A DNA stretch of 64,000 bases from Schistosoma mansoni. Taxonomy: Eukaryota; Platyhelminthes; Trematoda; Strigeidida; Schistosomatidae. The position numbers and the translations under genes were made by a program. The notes beneath the pieces were generated by a model. That model was not told the origin of the DNA and ran no database searches. It saw only the letters and a list, made by a program, of their open reading frames with translations. The stretch covers positions 62,001-126,000 of the forward strand of contig NW_017386087.1 of assembly GCF_000237925.1 (NCBI RefSeq), written 5' to 3'. Every line of letters starts with the position of its first letter. Positions within the stretch are counted from its first letter, which is position 1. This document shows, one piece after another, positions 22,643 to 36,429 of this stretch.

Positions 22643-25338
22643 TTATAATGTCCAACTAATGTGGAACTATTCACTTAATTTGGATAAAACGTTACTTCAA
22701 CAAATATTGTTTGCCAATAATGTGGACCTATATCGTTTAATATTGTGTTCGGTTGAGTAAACTTGTGGAACATAGATAGTTATCTGGATTCTGAAAAATT
22801 CAGTTGTTCTAGTACTACAACCCTCATAGTCTAAAACTTTGTGAAATCGGTCGGTGATTAACTGTTGTGAGTGATATTAATCGATGTCAACAGTGGCCCT
22901 CCGGTCAACTTTGATTAAAAACTTTCAGAAATAACTCAAAACCCCGGTCATTTTACTTGTCGTAGTTTAAAATATAACTTTTGAGACGCTTTTCGGAAAC
23001 GGAACTAATACTTCTACTGCAATTAATTGTATCTTAATTTCAATTATATTGTATTCAATTTAATAGCTAATAAAATATTTTATTTTGAAGATTGCCTATA
23101 GTTTCTTCGTTCTAGTTTGAATTCCTCTCAAGGGTCATACTTTTTGATTATGCGCTTAGGATTAGTGATCAAACTTGGGAATTCACGTTGTCTTATTCCA
23201 TGAAGCAGTGTACTCACCTTAGCAAATTCTAATTCAAGTTTTGTATCGTGGTAATTAAGCGAAATTGCTTGTCAACCAGGCTAGTAAGTTGTTTTCCATC
23301 CACGAATAGTACACTATTTGGAGTATGTATTATACCGAACGAATATTTAACTAAGGCTCTTCACGCATTACTGACTTAAGTCAGTTGTATGCGTTATGCA
23401 GTAATTAGAAATCAATCAGATTATCAAATAAAATCCATAACTATTGAGCTAATATGATATATTTACCAACTGAGAGATTTTGTAACATGCTTTCACCAGT
23501 AGTGCCATGTCGATCTTCACTTCTTACAAGGAAGCAATTTTACTAGAACTAGATTTCAAACCTAAAAGTGCCTATTATTTAAAATTATTTCTGATTAAAT
23601 TGTTTAGTTGTGATGTACTTTTAAAACTGCATGCTTGTGATTTTTATTTTTTGCTATATCAACTAGCGAATACTGAGTAGTTCCGTTTACTTGTTGGCTA
23701 TATTTTCCTTAACTACACCTTTATTGTTTTTGAGTTTTAATTAGTCAAATACAACAGACTACTTAAAAAAAATCATTGTCACGTGATATGCTGTGACATT
23801 GGATCAGACAATGTAGGAATTAGCAGAAATTTAAATTAGTCTTTGTGGATGCATCTGACGTAACTCTAGGAGAGGGGAAATTTAGTGAGTTGGAATGAAA
23901 AATAATATCCTCTTAAGTGAAGAGCTTAACACGTGTAGAGTTCAAATGAAACAAATACCGTCGAAGAATGAAAATTTTGGACGGATGCTAAACTGAAGAT
24001 CCAGAGTAACATATAAACTGAACACAACTACAACCTACTTTGAACCGTGTCATTCAAAATAAAATATCTTTGTATGCACACAATAACAGCAAGACTTCAT
24101 ATATATTTGTTGTTTGGATCTTCCCGTAGGTGTACAATCGATCAGTCTTTTTTGGTAATATATGCATCCTGTTCAATTTAGCTGAATATTACCACTCAGT
24201 TACAAACACTAAAAACAGGTAAATCCACCTGACAAGTCCCAGATAAGACAAAACTCGCGTCTTGGATTCCACTTCTAGCCACCATCCATCTCTGCTTAAA
24301 GCAGTAAGACTTTGTAATTAAGAAAGGTAAGAGAAAACAGTTTTTCGGAATATGGAAATTGACATTCAATTATGCACAAATAGTAATTGTGTTAACCCGA
24401 TATTAGACATAGTTGAACTTCGTTAATATTTTAAGTTATTCATCAATATCTCGCTGGTTTTGTCTTTAATTCTTATTTTTGGTACTTTTATGTTTCACTT
24501 AAAATCAATAGTAAGGTGTTCATAAAATTTAGCTATCAAACATGGTAAGAGTATTCATATTTGAAGTTACGTTAAAATTAATAGAGAAATACTGTTTGTC
24601 TCAATTTTCAAATGTTAACGAGTGGTACATGGTGTTAAATATCTTAACATATATAATTAGTTCCTAGTTTGATTACTTTATTAAGGGGTGTGTTTTTGTT
24701 AGCTTTGAGGTCAAATATCAGAGTATAATGTGAACATTCATGTAGAAATTAGGCATGTTTTACTTTTAAAAGCACCCACCAACTTATTTTATTAACCAGA
24801 TATATACTATTCAATGATGGCGTATACAATCAATATTCTCATTAGGGTATTCTAGATATTTTCTGCATTTCCATATGTAAGGTTATATTGGTTAATTGAT
24901 GGCAGTCATCAGGATAAGTACCATTTTTCAAGATTATTCACCGATATATTTACAAGGTTATTGGTAACGACATAAGGTTATAACATTATTTGTAATGGAC
25001 ATTAATAATGAAAATTATTAGATTCAATGCGTTATAAATAAAATCTCAATTTTCATTAGCAGTCTTATTTTTATAAGTGTCTCTGCAGTTGATTAGATCT
25101 GACTTATCACAAATTGACATCTATATAGCGACAAATTAGTTTTGATATGGCCGTTAGTCTTTAAGTAAGCCACATTACAACACACCTTATTCGATAGCAG
25201 ATTATTAGAGACAGTTAGGCGCAAGCTTTAATCCCACGAGGAACATCGATTCCCTCTAGACTATAGATCACCTTGTTGACCAGTTTGGCTACCGCGAAAC
25301 TTAAGCATAGGACATTCTCCCAACTATATCCAATTATT
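22643..25338. other. AT-rich intergenic DNA, nothing recognised
   Basis: No frame longer than about 60 codons and no repeat relation to the rest of the window was noticed over 2.7 kb. Confidence 0.5.
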
Positions 25339-25342
25339 TAAT

Positions 25343-25754
25343 TGATATATCTTGTGCGTTACGAATTCACTAATAGCGAACGGAACAAAGACTTGTGACC
25401 AGGGACTGATAAGCTAGCTATTCTGACGCGACCCAGACCCAGCTAACTAGAGTAAGAAGTCCAAGTTGGAAGCGGGAATTTATATTCCGTAGCAGCCAGA
25501 AGCACAGCAATCAAATAAGGGAAAAAGTCAAGCGTATTTATACAGCAACAAATTGTCCTTGGGCATCGTTAATAAATAGCACACACAAAGAAACAATGGA
25601 CCAATAGCGTTTAAGATAGTTACAAGTGGGAAATATGATGTGAAGGTAAAAAGAGCGCGTTTGGCGCGAAAACAGCTAAATTCAAATTTCTAAAACAAAA
25701 TTACAAAATTGGGCCACTTATCAAGTAAGTTCTAGGGATTTGACATCCCCAACA
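25343..25754 (-). repeat. 3' LTR of the gypsy-type element
   Basis: On the minus strand it starts TGTTGGGGATGTCA, directly after a purine-rich tract (AAAAGGGGGGG), and ends ATATATCA. It is identical to 29892-30303 except for one base near the LTR's 5' end. Confidence 0.9.
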
Positions 25755-28700
25755 CCCCCCCCTTTTAATAACGCACATTCTTCGGGTTCACTTGCATTCT
25801 GACTATCTTTCGCCGTTGCCGCAGTGACCATTTTCGGGACCGTAGGTCGACCTTTTATGTTTCTTCATGCGTTGGGACTGCCGGCAGATTAAATGTATCC
25901 AATAGTACGTCCAGCAGGATCTTTACTTCGGTCGAAGGGCGCTCTGGCATTAACCGCTTGCGTAGTTGATTTCGATGTCTGGTCCACCCGTCCGCTCCCA
26001 CCTCAACCTCGTACATGACTTCTCCTACCTGTCTAACCACACGTGCTTCGATCCAAGGATCACGATTTGCTCTGTAGTCCCGAGCGAATACTGGGCACCC
26101 AACGTTGTACATGGGTAGCTTCCGGGACGTGGTTTGTGCTAGTGGTGGTGTGGTTTTCGGCAGCATCAATTTGTGAATAGTCCTCAACCTTCTCCTCATG
26201 AGGATCTCTGCGGGGGACTTCTGCTCCGGCGGCGTGTCGTTAGGAGTCGTTCTGTACGCGAATAGAAAGTTCTGCAGTGTCTCCACTGGCGTCCCCTCCC
26301 CTTTTTACTTAGTAAGAGCCCTCTTGAACGTATCCATGAACCTTTCCGCTTGCCCACTCGATTGTGGGTGATAAGGTGGGGCGCGAAGATGTCTGATGGA
26401 TAGGCGTTTGCAGAACTCTTGGAACTGCGCCGAGGTGAACTGCGAACCATTGTTGGATACAATCGCTTCCAGTAATCCGTTCCGTGCGAACAACTCAGTC
26501 AAATGTTTCAGAGTCTGGGTGGTCGTTGGTGGAGTGACGGGAACAATCTCCGGCCATTTTGAGAAGGCGTCGACCACGACAAGATAAGTGGTTCCGTTGA
26601 CTGGACCGGCAAAGTCCACATGTATCCTGGACCAGGGATGCTCATGCTGTGGCCATGGAACCGGCGGCACCTTCGCATTGGACTTTGCAGCTTGTTGACA
26701 CTGAACACATTTGTTTACTAGATCCACGATATGCTGGTCCATGAGGGGCCAGTAAGCATAGCTTCTGGCGATGGATTTCATACGCTTCATACCTGGATGA
26801 CCATAGTGGAGTTGCTTCAGCACCCTCGGTCGTAGGGATTCTGGCACCACCACTCTATCTCCAAACATCAAGCATTCATTTACGACACATAATGAGTCAC
26901 GACGATGGTAAAGCTGCTTCATGTCACCATCAAGTTCAGTTGATGACCAGCCATTGGTGACGTAGTTCATCGTTTTCTTAATGATGGGATCGTTTCTGGA
27001 AGCAGTTCGTATCTCAGATTCTGAGACTGGCAAAGCACGAACAGCAGTTGTCAGGTGGCATTGCGCGTGGTCTTCTGTCGAAAGAGAAGCAGTAACAGCA
27101 TCTTCGTCGGTCGTAGGGTGTTCGCTGCTGAGTCGTGACAATGCGTCTGCCTGACCAAAATGTTGGGTGCGTCGGTACTGAATGTCAAAATCGTAACCCA
27201 AGAGGATCAAGGTCCATCGTTGGAGACGGTTTGCAGAGTGTACCGGGACTCCAGACTTCGAACCAAAAATTGCAAGGAGAGGCTTGTGATCAGTTAGGAG
27301 AGTAAATCTCCGACCATAAAGAAACTTGTGAAAACGATGCACTGTGAAGACTAGGGCAAGAGCCTCCTTCTCTACCTGGCCATACTTCATTTCTGCTGGG
27401 GTTAATGTTCGCGATGCATGCATGATGGCTTTCTCTGTCGCGTCAGGGAACTGGTGTGAAATGACAGCACCGAGCCCAAAGGCTGAAGCGTCTGCAGCCA
27501 CGATGATTGGCAAAGACGGGTCGTAGTGCGTTAATAGTAGTGCTGAGCTAATAATTGTCTTTAGCTTACAAAAGGCGTTTTCACACTCCTTTGTCCAGTT
27601 CCAGCTAGTATCCTTATTCAGAAGATAATTCAGTGGGGCGCGTATGTCATGCATCGATGGAACGAAGGCTGAGTAATAACTAACCAGTCCCAGGAATGAT
27701 CGTAGAGCAGAGATATTGGTAGGTGTGGGCATAGTCTTTATAGCTCGAATGTTCTCTGGATCTGGTCTGCGACCTGCAGCATCGAAGATGAACCCCAAAT
27801 ACTTCACGGACTTCAAGAAAAGCTGGCATTTTTCCGGGCGTAACCGGAACCCGTTGTCGCTGCCGCGTTGGAGCACGGCTGTTGTGCGTTCTCGTAACTG
27901 TTCCGACGTTGTGGCAACAACGAGGATGTCATCCAGATAAGTTGCGACTCCCGGGATACCCGATAGAATGGTATCCATTAGGTGCTGGAAAATAGATGGG
28001 GCGGTCTTAACTCCAAACGACAGTCGATTATACTGGAACAGGCCACGATGAGTATTAATAGTGAGTAGCTCTCTTGATTCTTCAGCCACTTCTACTTGTA
28101 GATAGGCATCAGCAAGATCCAGCTTCGCAAACAACATTCCGCCATTCAGCATAGTGAACAAATCTGCCGGGACTGGCAGCGGGTAGTGATGCTGTTCTAG
28201 GGCTGCGTTGAGACCTGTGGAAAAATCTGCACATATTCGGATCGTACCATCAGCCTTCTTGATGACAACAATGGGTGCTGCCCATGCTGATTAAGAGACA
28301 GGAGTAATAACTCCTTCACATTGAAGGCGATTAAGTTCTTCCTCAACTTTTGGTAATGCAGCATATGGTACTGGTCTCTTCGGACGAAAAACAGGTTTAA
28401 CCCCAGGTTTCAATCGAAGCGTTGCTTTCATGGTTGAGCACCGACCCAAAACAGGCTGGAAGACGGTCGAAAACTTCGTAATTAGTTCCTTTGAATAGGC
28501 TTCCGGGTCATGGGGTTGCTTTACTAGATGATACACGGTGTTTAACGGGACGTCCGCTAAATGCAGCTGGTCAAACCAATCTAATCCGAGTAAATTAAGA
28601 TCAACCGGTGCAATGTAACATATCCCAGTGAACGTCGAATCGCGAAAAGACACTTCACAATGTAGTTGACCTAACAAACGTAAGTAATTATCGCATTCTG

Positions 28701-29891
28701 TACGAGGTTTTTGTGTTGTTGTCGCCATACGTGGTCTGCCCATTTTAATCCAAGATTTTTGTGGAAGAATCGTCACGCCTGATGCTGTGTCTATTTTCAA
28801 TCTAAATGGATGCCCGTTAATATTAATGGTAATAAATTTTCTCTCACCTGGGGTTGAGTTCTGACAGGTTGCTACAAGACTCAACGAATTTGTGCACGGC
28901 TTGGGAGCAGACTTTCTAGTACTTCTGGGGCGATTCGGCTTCTTATTTTGACAAAATCCATCTTTGTGGCCCACAGCTTTACACTTCCTGCAACGATGTT
29001 GTTTATACGGGCAGCTTCGAACATAATGCCATGCACCACAGTTTCAGCATGGAGCAGGAGGATTCGTCTTTGCTTGTTGGACTGAGTTAGAGTGAGATGA
29101 ACTAGGTATAGCTGGGGCGGATTTAACAGGTTTCGTTGGTTGTTGGACTACATGTACTTCAGGGCGATCAGAAACACCACGTTGAACCATAGTAGTGTCA
29201 TGCTGCAGAATAATTAGACGTTGATATTCGTTAGCAATATCATTAAGAGTCAGCTTAGGGTCTTGATCCAATCGACTGAGCAACCGTGTTCTAATGTCAC
29301 TGAACTTTTGCGATTGGAGGCTGCAGATGAGGATGAGGGCTTTAAACTGATCTTCAGTTAGCGACTTCAACCGAAAGCGTTCGCATTCGCGGTTGACAAT
29401 GCCCACATGCGTCAGAAAATCGGTATCTTCGTTCATAGTCAGCTTCAAACATCGGGAGCGTGTGTTGAACAGTGAGGAATTATCCCCGAACTGTTGGCTC
29501 AATGACTGGACAGTGTCTGAGAATGAGCGATCGCGTGGGTTTAGAGGCAAAATCAGGTTACAATATTTATCAAGTTCACTAGGACCCAGCTTTCGAAGCA
29601 GCGAACAGACTTTCCAAGCATTATCTTGATTGACAAAATCAAATCTGAATAAATCTTCATAACGCCGGAACCACATATCAAACGTAACATTAGATTCAGG
29701 ATCGTAATGAAACTCAGAAATGCTGCTGGCAATACCATCAACTGAAGGTGCAGTAGTGGTAGGATTAGAACTGCTTGATTGGCCATTGGTCGTAATTTTT
29801 GTTTCTGTTAGCATCTGGATAAGTTTCATCTGCTGTTCGAGCAATAATTCCACTTTTGCAGGATCCATGTTTCCAAACCACCGTCGCTAAT

Positions 29892-30303
29892 TGATATATC
29901 TTGTGCGTTACGAATTCACTAATAGCGAACGGAACAAAGACTTGTGACCAGGGACTGATAAGCTAGCTATTCTGACGCGACCCAGACCCAGCTAACTAGA
30001 GTAAGAAGTCCAAGTTGGAAGCGGGAATTTATATTCCGTAGCAGCCAGAAGCACAGCAATCAAATAAGGGAAAAAGTCAAGCGTATTTATACAGCAACAA
30101 ATTGTCCTTGGGCATCGTTAATAAATAGCACACACAAAGAAACAATGGACCAATAGCGTTTAAGATAGTTACAAGTGGGAAATATGATGTGAAGGTAAAA
30201 AGAGCGCGTTTGGCGCGAAAACAGCTAAATTCAAATTTCTAAAACAAAATTACAAAATTGGGCCACTTATCAAGTAAGTTCTAGGGATCTGACATCCCCA
30301 ACA
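29892..30303 (-). repeat. 5' LTR of the gypsy-type element
   Basis: The same 412 bases as 25343-25754 with one substitution. A TATTTATA-like box lies near 30084. It is followed inward by a GCGACGG primer-site-like segment and the gag start. Confidence 0.9.
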
Positions 30304-30304
30304 C

Positions 30305-31751
30305 TAATGATTTTATTTATTGATAGTCCTGAGCTTTAATTCTGAAGTAACATTTTGTTCTGATGATCTCTTTCTTACTGGTTAATGTAGCTAAATGAAA
30401 TTTTTCTGTGCTTTATTTGTTTTACAGTAATACATTTGGATATGTTAATCATTGCAATATCATGAACTCTTATCTCTTCATGTGTATATTTATTGATGAT
30501 ATGATGAAGATTACTTATGTTGGTTTACTATTAATTTTTATCCCTCAGAATCACTTCATAAAATGCATTTCATATTTCTGTTTAGGCATTTATGATGAAT
30601 ATAAATCTGTTCTTTTCGTGATATTACAGTATCTTTTGATGAATAAATAAAATTGTTTTATTCTTTATTCACTTATTTTGTTGAAATATTCCAATTTATT
30701 CATGTTTTTCTTTTCTTATGCTTATATTATCATTAAAATAATAGTGATCATAGATCAACCATGAAAGGAAACAAACAGAGATAGGCATGGTTGAAAGATT
30801 TTGATTAGTTTAGTCTTTACTTTTTTATATAGCTACTGATATCATTGTCGCTTTTTACCTTCTTAAAATAGTGTTTATATTTCTCTACGTTTCTTTTTTG
30901 TATACGTTATTAAAAACTTACAACTGTGTCTTTATTGTCTTTACATTATGCATTAAATGAATACTTCAAATGATCTATATATTTGCCATGAGTAGGGAAG
31001 AAGTTTACAAACACTTACTATGAGTAACTATTGTACTAGTAAATTAAAGATGAAGTTTTTGTCATTATAAAATCGTTGTTTAGGATTTATTACTAGTATA
31101 AGAACAGATATTTGAGGATGTAACTAAATCGAAATAATGATGTTCATAATTTCCAAGAATTCGAAAGCATATATTTCTTAAATGAACGCAAACTGATTAT
31201 CGACTAACGTAGGAAAACTAACACTGTATATCAAAAATGTCTGTTAATGTTTCGAATGGTACGACGTGGGTTTGAATGGCACTTGATAAAAACTAGTATG
31301 AAATGTTATAATAAATACCGATTCGTTGTATCCTTTGTCTCTTAATTCTTATGATATACCGATTGTGTTGTAATAGTTGATTTATAGTACTGTTCCTCAA
31401 TATCCATTACACAAACTTGTGCATCTCGATTTTCTGCAACAAACCGTCAATTCAGTGATTAAACCTATGGTAAAACAATAAAGGAATCCACAGCATCAAA
31501 CCTGTAACAAAGCTAGTTATAACCTTTTTAAATAATATAAAGAAGTTGAAACAAAATAAGGAGTATTAAACATGCAGCCAGAAGTCACAGTAATAAGATC
31601 CTAAATGCTTCGAAGATAAATGTTGTTGGTTTATGTAAATAGTATGTGGCAAAACCACGCGACTCATACAGTCATTTGGGATGAGTAAAAGCAGCTAGAG
31701 CTGAGATAGTTTGAGGGCTTGATTGAAACATTAAGAAATTACGCTTAACTA
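30305..31751. other. AT-rich intergenic DNA, nothing recognised
   Basis: The only plus-strand frame over 75 codons (30408-30650) is AT-driven and hydrophobic, without splice or family support. Confidence 0.45.
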
Positions 31752-31921
31752 CACTCGTCTTCCGACATTAGGAAAACACTAAATCCTCTTGAGTAAATTC
31801 CTCGCAAAGTTTTTAAGCTTTCAAAGTCTAACAATTATTGCAAACCACGGTTCTTAATTAATATCATATTGATGGAAATTAATAAAAAACGGTAACTATT
31901 ATGAAATAATTGAAAAGGTAT

Positions 31922-33696
31922 TCTTACTTGTCACTTACGCCTTCCACCCCACGTGGAACATAAGGCGCCGATCAGAACTCTACAACCGACCCTGTTCTGG
32001 TTCCCAATTGTTTCTAAGTGTTATTCATTATTCTGATTCCTCTCTCCAATACTTTGGCCTTGAGGATTTCAAGTTAGTACTTGCCTCGTGATGCAGTTTG
32101 ATGATCTCCTCGATGGATGTCCTACCCACGGCCAGAGTCTTTCTCTTATTTCCGGCAACTGGTTTGTTCTCTGCCACAGTAGGTTGTTGCTGATCATATC
32201 CAGCCAGCGGACATTGAGTATATTGCATACACAACTGCCCATAAATACCTGTACCTCTTTAATGATGGTTGTAGTAGTTCTCCAGTTTTCAGCTGTACAC
32301 ATCGGAGTCGTTTGAATGTCAATGTTGAAAATTCTGACTTTAGTGTTAGGTGACAGTTGTTTTGAGTTCCATATATTCTCCAATTGTAGAGATTTCACCT
32401 GCTTTTCAAATAGTCTCCTTGACATTCGCATCGGACCCTCCTTGTTTATCGATGACTGTCCAGGTACGTAAAACTCTATATCTCTCAGTGATTCTCCATA
32501 AGTGTGAATGGGTTGACGATCTCTGTGTTGTATTCCAAAGTATGGGATAGAAGAACTGAGTAATCTATGAGTTCCAAGTCGTCTAGCTGCATCCAAGCTG
32601 TCCATTTCATTCCGTGCTTGCCCTGAGATGTGGGGGTCTTCATAAGGCATCCTTGTCTGACACTGGTCCGTATTTAAAATTCATGTCAGCTGTCCTCCAT
32701 GCACGACTTTACAGTGTAGCTTGCCGTAAGAATTCCGTATGAGGGTGACACCATAACGTCGAAGAAAGTTGGACGAGGTTCTCCTATACATACTGTCAAA
32801 CACCTTTTCATAATCAAACAAGTCGATGTATGGTAATGATTTCCATTTCAATGTTTGTTCAACAGTGGTTCGAAGTGTTGCTATTTGGTCAGCAACAATC
32901 GATCAATATGGAATATATCCTGTTGATCTCCAAGTTGGGCGTCTTTTGAATCTTTCATCCAATTCAGCAACAATCTATTCAAAACGTTTCACTGTATCGA
33001 TAGAAGTATGATGCCTCCGTAGTTCTCATATTTGCTCAGATTTTTTTGGTAACTCGATGAGGCATCCTTCTTTGAAGTCCCTCTTCCTGAAACTCTTCGA
33101 ACAGAACCATTGTGAAGATGTCCTCTTGCTTTCCCACTCTTAATTTGTCCGATGACTATGCTGATTTCTTCTGTTGTTCGTGGATCGACATCCATGATAT
33201 TCCCATCCTACAAGTGCATTTCGTGCTCCTCTGGACAGCATTAGAGCAACTTCCTGAGTGTGTCGAGCATTCTCCTCTTCATGACCAGAGCACGGCAGCA
33301 TCTCTCCCGTATCTAGCCTTTGCTGTCCAGCTTGTGTCCGATGGGTTTCGCTGATTCTAAGTACTGCCAATTTATATCTCCTCATTTCTATTTGATCGGT
33401 ATTCCCGGTCTTCCACATTGTCCGGACGTTCCATGTACCTATAAAAATTGTTGCTCTGGTTGTTAGAAGGGGCATCGGCCTCGTGAATTCCGAAGAATCT
33501 CGGTTTTCATCCCGAGGCGTCACAATTATTCCTTCAACTCCCAGGACAGAGATTAGATGGTTTGAATTATTTTTTCTGGTTAGCGTTTTTTTAGCGAGTT
33601 AGTTTTCTACGGGATGGGGTGGCTGATGTCATGCCCAACCCTCCTCCTTTACCTGGACTTGGGACCGGCAGTAACTCTAGGAGAGCTATAGGCGAA
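31922..33696 (-). mobile_element. RTE-type LINE (SR2-like), internally deleted copy, second unit
   Basis: The counterpart of 1615-3390, with the same leader, the same IGTWNVRTMW start, the same jump from LSRGARNAL to the TTEEISIVIGQIKSGKA region, and the same C-terminal part. Sharing the same internal junction shows that the two units descend from one chimeric ancestor. Confidence 0.85.
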
Positions 33697-35062
33697 GTTT
33701 GCATCATATAGTTGTCTCACATTTTCCTCTGTTGCAGCTCTTTCCTGTGTTATCACTAGGTCTCCCACGTATTCCTGTCTGTCGCTTTATGTGCTTCTCT
33801 TCACGCAGTTGTTGACTTCTGTATATTTGGTCTGCACCTTGACCTTTTCTGCTCTTGTTTGGCTGTTGTCCATTCCCGTTCTCTTGTTTCTCCATTCCTG
33901 AACCCTGTTCATGGTTTAGATAGTAGATCTTGCAAGGCTCGGAATCTGTTGCTGAGAGCTATCTCGAATTCGTTGGGTTTTTCAGAATGTCTATGGAAAG
34001 CTGCAATGAAATCTTGTGATGCCGATCCTTCAGTTTTACAGTGTTTCATCAGCTCCAATCTCATCTTGGCAACCACCAGATGGTGATCGGAAGCTATACC
34101 AGTTCCTTCCTTTGTTATCCCGCCTCGCATGAATATTCTGAATACTTTATTGGAGCAAATTTAATCGATCGGATTCTCTACCACGTGGTCAGTTGAAACC
34201 CATGTTGCTCTGTGTACGCTTTTGTGAGGGAATACTGTGCTGCCTATAACCATTTTGTTGAACGCAGCTAGATCCGCAAATCTCCTAGAGTCTTCGTCTC
34301 TTTCTCCTAGTCCATGTCGTTCCATTATGTCTCTATACTCGGTGTTGTACATTCCGACTTTGGCATTTAGGTAGATCTCCCATCAGGATGGCGAGATCCT
34401 TTGTTGAGCACTTAGCTATGATCAATTGTAGTCTCTCGTGAAACTGATAGTTATCGTCGTCGCTGTCTTCATTGGTAAGTACACAACATTGAGTAACACT
34501 CATTGTGATTTCCCCCTTCTTCGTTTTAAAGGATGCTCTGATGATCCTGGGTTCGTGAGATTCCCATCCTATATTTCCTCACGTGATTCTCTGTACAACA
34601 TCAGAGCCACTCCTTGTGCATGTGGAGTATTTTCTTCTTTATGATCAGAGTGCAGCAGCATCTCTTCCGAATCTAATCTTTTCTGTCCATCATAGGCCTG
34701 GCGTTTTTCACTGATTCGGAGAACTGCCAACTTGTGTCTCCTCATTTCCGTAGTTATTTGACTGGCACTCCAAGTCTACCAAATTTTCCGGGCATTCCAT
34801 GCACCCATATCAATTGTTCCTCTATTAGTCGGCCCCCTAACTTCCGAAGAATCTCGACCTTCATCATGAGGCATCATAACTGCCATAAGCGAAGACCTTT
34901 CAAGTCCCAGAACAGAGTTCAAGTGGCTTGGATGATTTTTCCTGTTTTGTGTTCTTCGGCAATATTGTTTTCTACAGGGTGGAGATGGTAACCTCATGCC
35001 CGACCCTACTTCTTTATCTAGACCTGGGACCGGCAGTAACTCTGGAAGATCTACATGTGGGA
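33697..35062 (-). mobile_element. RTE-type LINE (SR2-like), 5' part, second unit
   Basis: The counterpart of 3391-4756, with the endonuclease block RHGLGERDEDSRRFADL (about 34246-34326) and HHLVVAKMRLELMKH (about 34036-34086). One substitution changes a linker codon relative to copy 1 (Glu to Gly, near 33776). Confidence 0.8.
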
Positions 35063-35523
35063 TTGGAAATAGTTTCGTGGGTGGCTATTTATTCTGCTCC
35101 GCTACTTCACACTTTATTCCAGTTTAGTTCAGTGATGTCATCCACCACAGCTTTACCATCCTAAACTCATTTAATACTTGGCACTTCATAATAAAGCTGT
35201 TAGGGAGTTTCAAATTTTCCCCTTAAAGTGTTCATCAAGGCCTAGAAAACGTTTGGAGACACTTGATTCAATCAGCGTCAACCAGACGCCTCTCAGAAAC
35301 ATCTGGGAAGTGGAGTCACTCCTAACGTTTCTGATTCGATATTTACCTTTACTGCCACTGTACTTAGTATCGTTCCAAAACATTTCAGAAGTTCAAGGTC
35401 ATGTGAAACTATAAATGCCTGTGTTTTCCTCTACACAAGCGAAACTTGACGTCAAGCGTTCTTTTTGCACTTTGCGCATTTTCGTTTGTGTTTAATTTGC
35501 CGTGTATGTTTCGCCTGGGGTTG

Positions 35524-36429
35524 CGATATTCACAGATGTTGTTATCGTGACATATCCATAATAAAATTGATAGACTTACACAACCGGAGTACACACAAAC
35601 GATAATGTAGCTATGTAGTCGAGGCTGAGAGGGTTTTTGTGATTTTATCATGGCTCCAGAAACCAACTGTTATGGAGCCACATGGATGACTTTGCCTACC
35701 TTATGGATTACGATTTTAGAACTTTTGAAACTCTTTCTAACCTTGACAAGTTTTCGGACCATGTAAAGGAAGTTTAGCGACTCTAATTCTTTAGTATTGC
35801 ATATTATGTTTTTATACTAACTGTCTTCTGGTTACCTAAGATTTCTCAAGGTCACTTAAGATTCGTTCAAAGGTTTTCCCTAAATTATAGTCTCGCCAAG
35901 ATGAAAATAAAAATTGGGCAAGAGTTTATTGATGCATTATTACTGCTGGTACAGAAACTGCAACATTTGATGCAGAAAAATCAGTTCACAAGTCGGATAT
36001 ATGATTAAGCTAAAAAGACTACTACAAAGAAATTTTTATAGTAAACAGTTCCTGTCACTTCTCCATACTTTGATGCATTACGACCCATAATTTCTATCGT
36101 ATGGAATACTACACAAAGACGAGCTTTAAGGCAACTATCGTCTTACCTACTTACTGATGATTCCTAAGTAAAAATTGGCTTCGTTGAATCCGTTTATACT
36201 GTTTGCTTGGTTCGGGTAGTAAATTGTTATTATAGGTGTGTGTTATCTATCATCCACCGACTGCAATGTCTAAGAATGGGATGAACTATACAAATTATAT
36301 TTCGAAATTGATTGAGCTTATGTGTAAGATTTCGTCTTCTCATGTATGCCAGTAGCGTTGTCGTGACCTGCTTTTCTCAACAAGAACGCGATTGGTGTAA
36401 TGGAAACAATTTTCATCATAACCGATTGT
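35524..36429. other. Intergenic, nothing firmly recognised
   Basis: Starts right after the second 3.77-kb unit. Short frames only. Confidence 0.4.

Larger units (their letters stand above)
25343..30303 (-). mobile_element. Gypsy-type LTR retrotransposon, near full length, young but broken
   Basis: Two 412-bp LTRs (25343-25754 and 29892-30303; TG...CA on the minus strand) differ at one position that I can see. Parts in minus-strand order, rough positions: primer-site-like TTAGCGACGG next to the 5' LTR; gag (29870-28950) with a Cys-His zinc knuckle at its end; protease (about 28900-28600); reverse transcriptase (about 28450-27550) with YLDDILV; RNase H (about 27500-27150); integrase (about 26900-25855) with an HHCC zinc region and a core; and a polypurine tract beside the 3' LTR. 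The order PR-RT-RH-IN is Ty3/gypsy type; Saci-2/3-like is a guess. Flanks show an imperfect TTAAT/CTAAT repeat. About three breaks interrupt the coding region. Confidence 0.92.
31752..35523. repeat. 3.77-kb chimeric repeat unit, copy 2
   Basis: Near-identical to 1446-5217, offset 30307 bases and then 30306 after a one-base length change in a T run. The few substitutions I noticed include one near 32049 and one near 35332. The right edge falls inside the TATA-bearing repeat at GGGGTT, with unrelated DNA after it. Confidence 0.85.

Noticed and set aside
27344-27940. Plus-strand frames inside the gypsy-type element
   Set aside because: Antisense shadows of the reverse-transcriptase region.
30408-30650. 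80-codon hydrophobic plus-strand frame
   Set aside because: Very AT-rich DNA with Phe/Ile/Tyr-heavy codons; no splice or family support.
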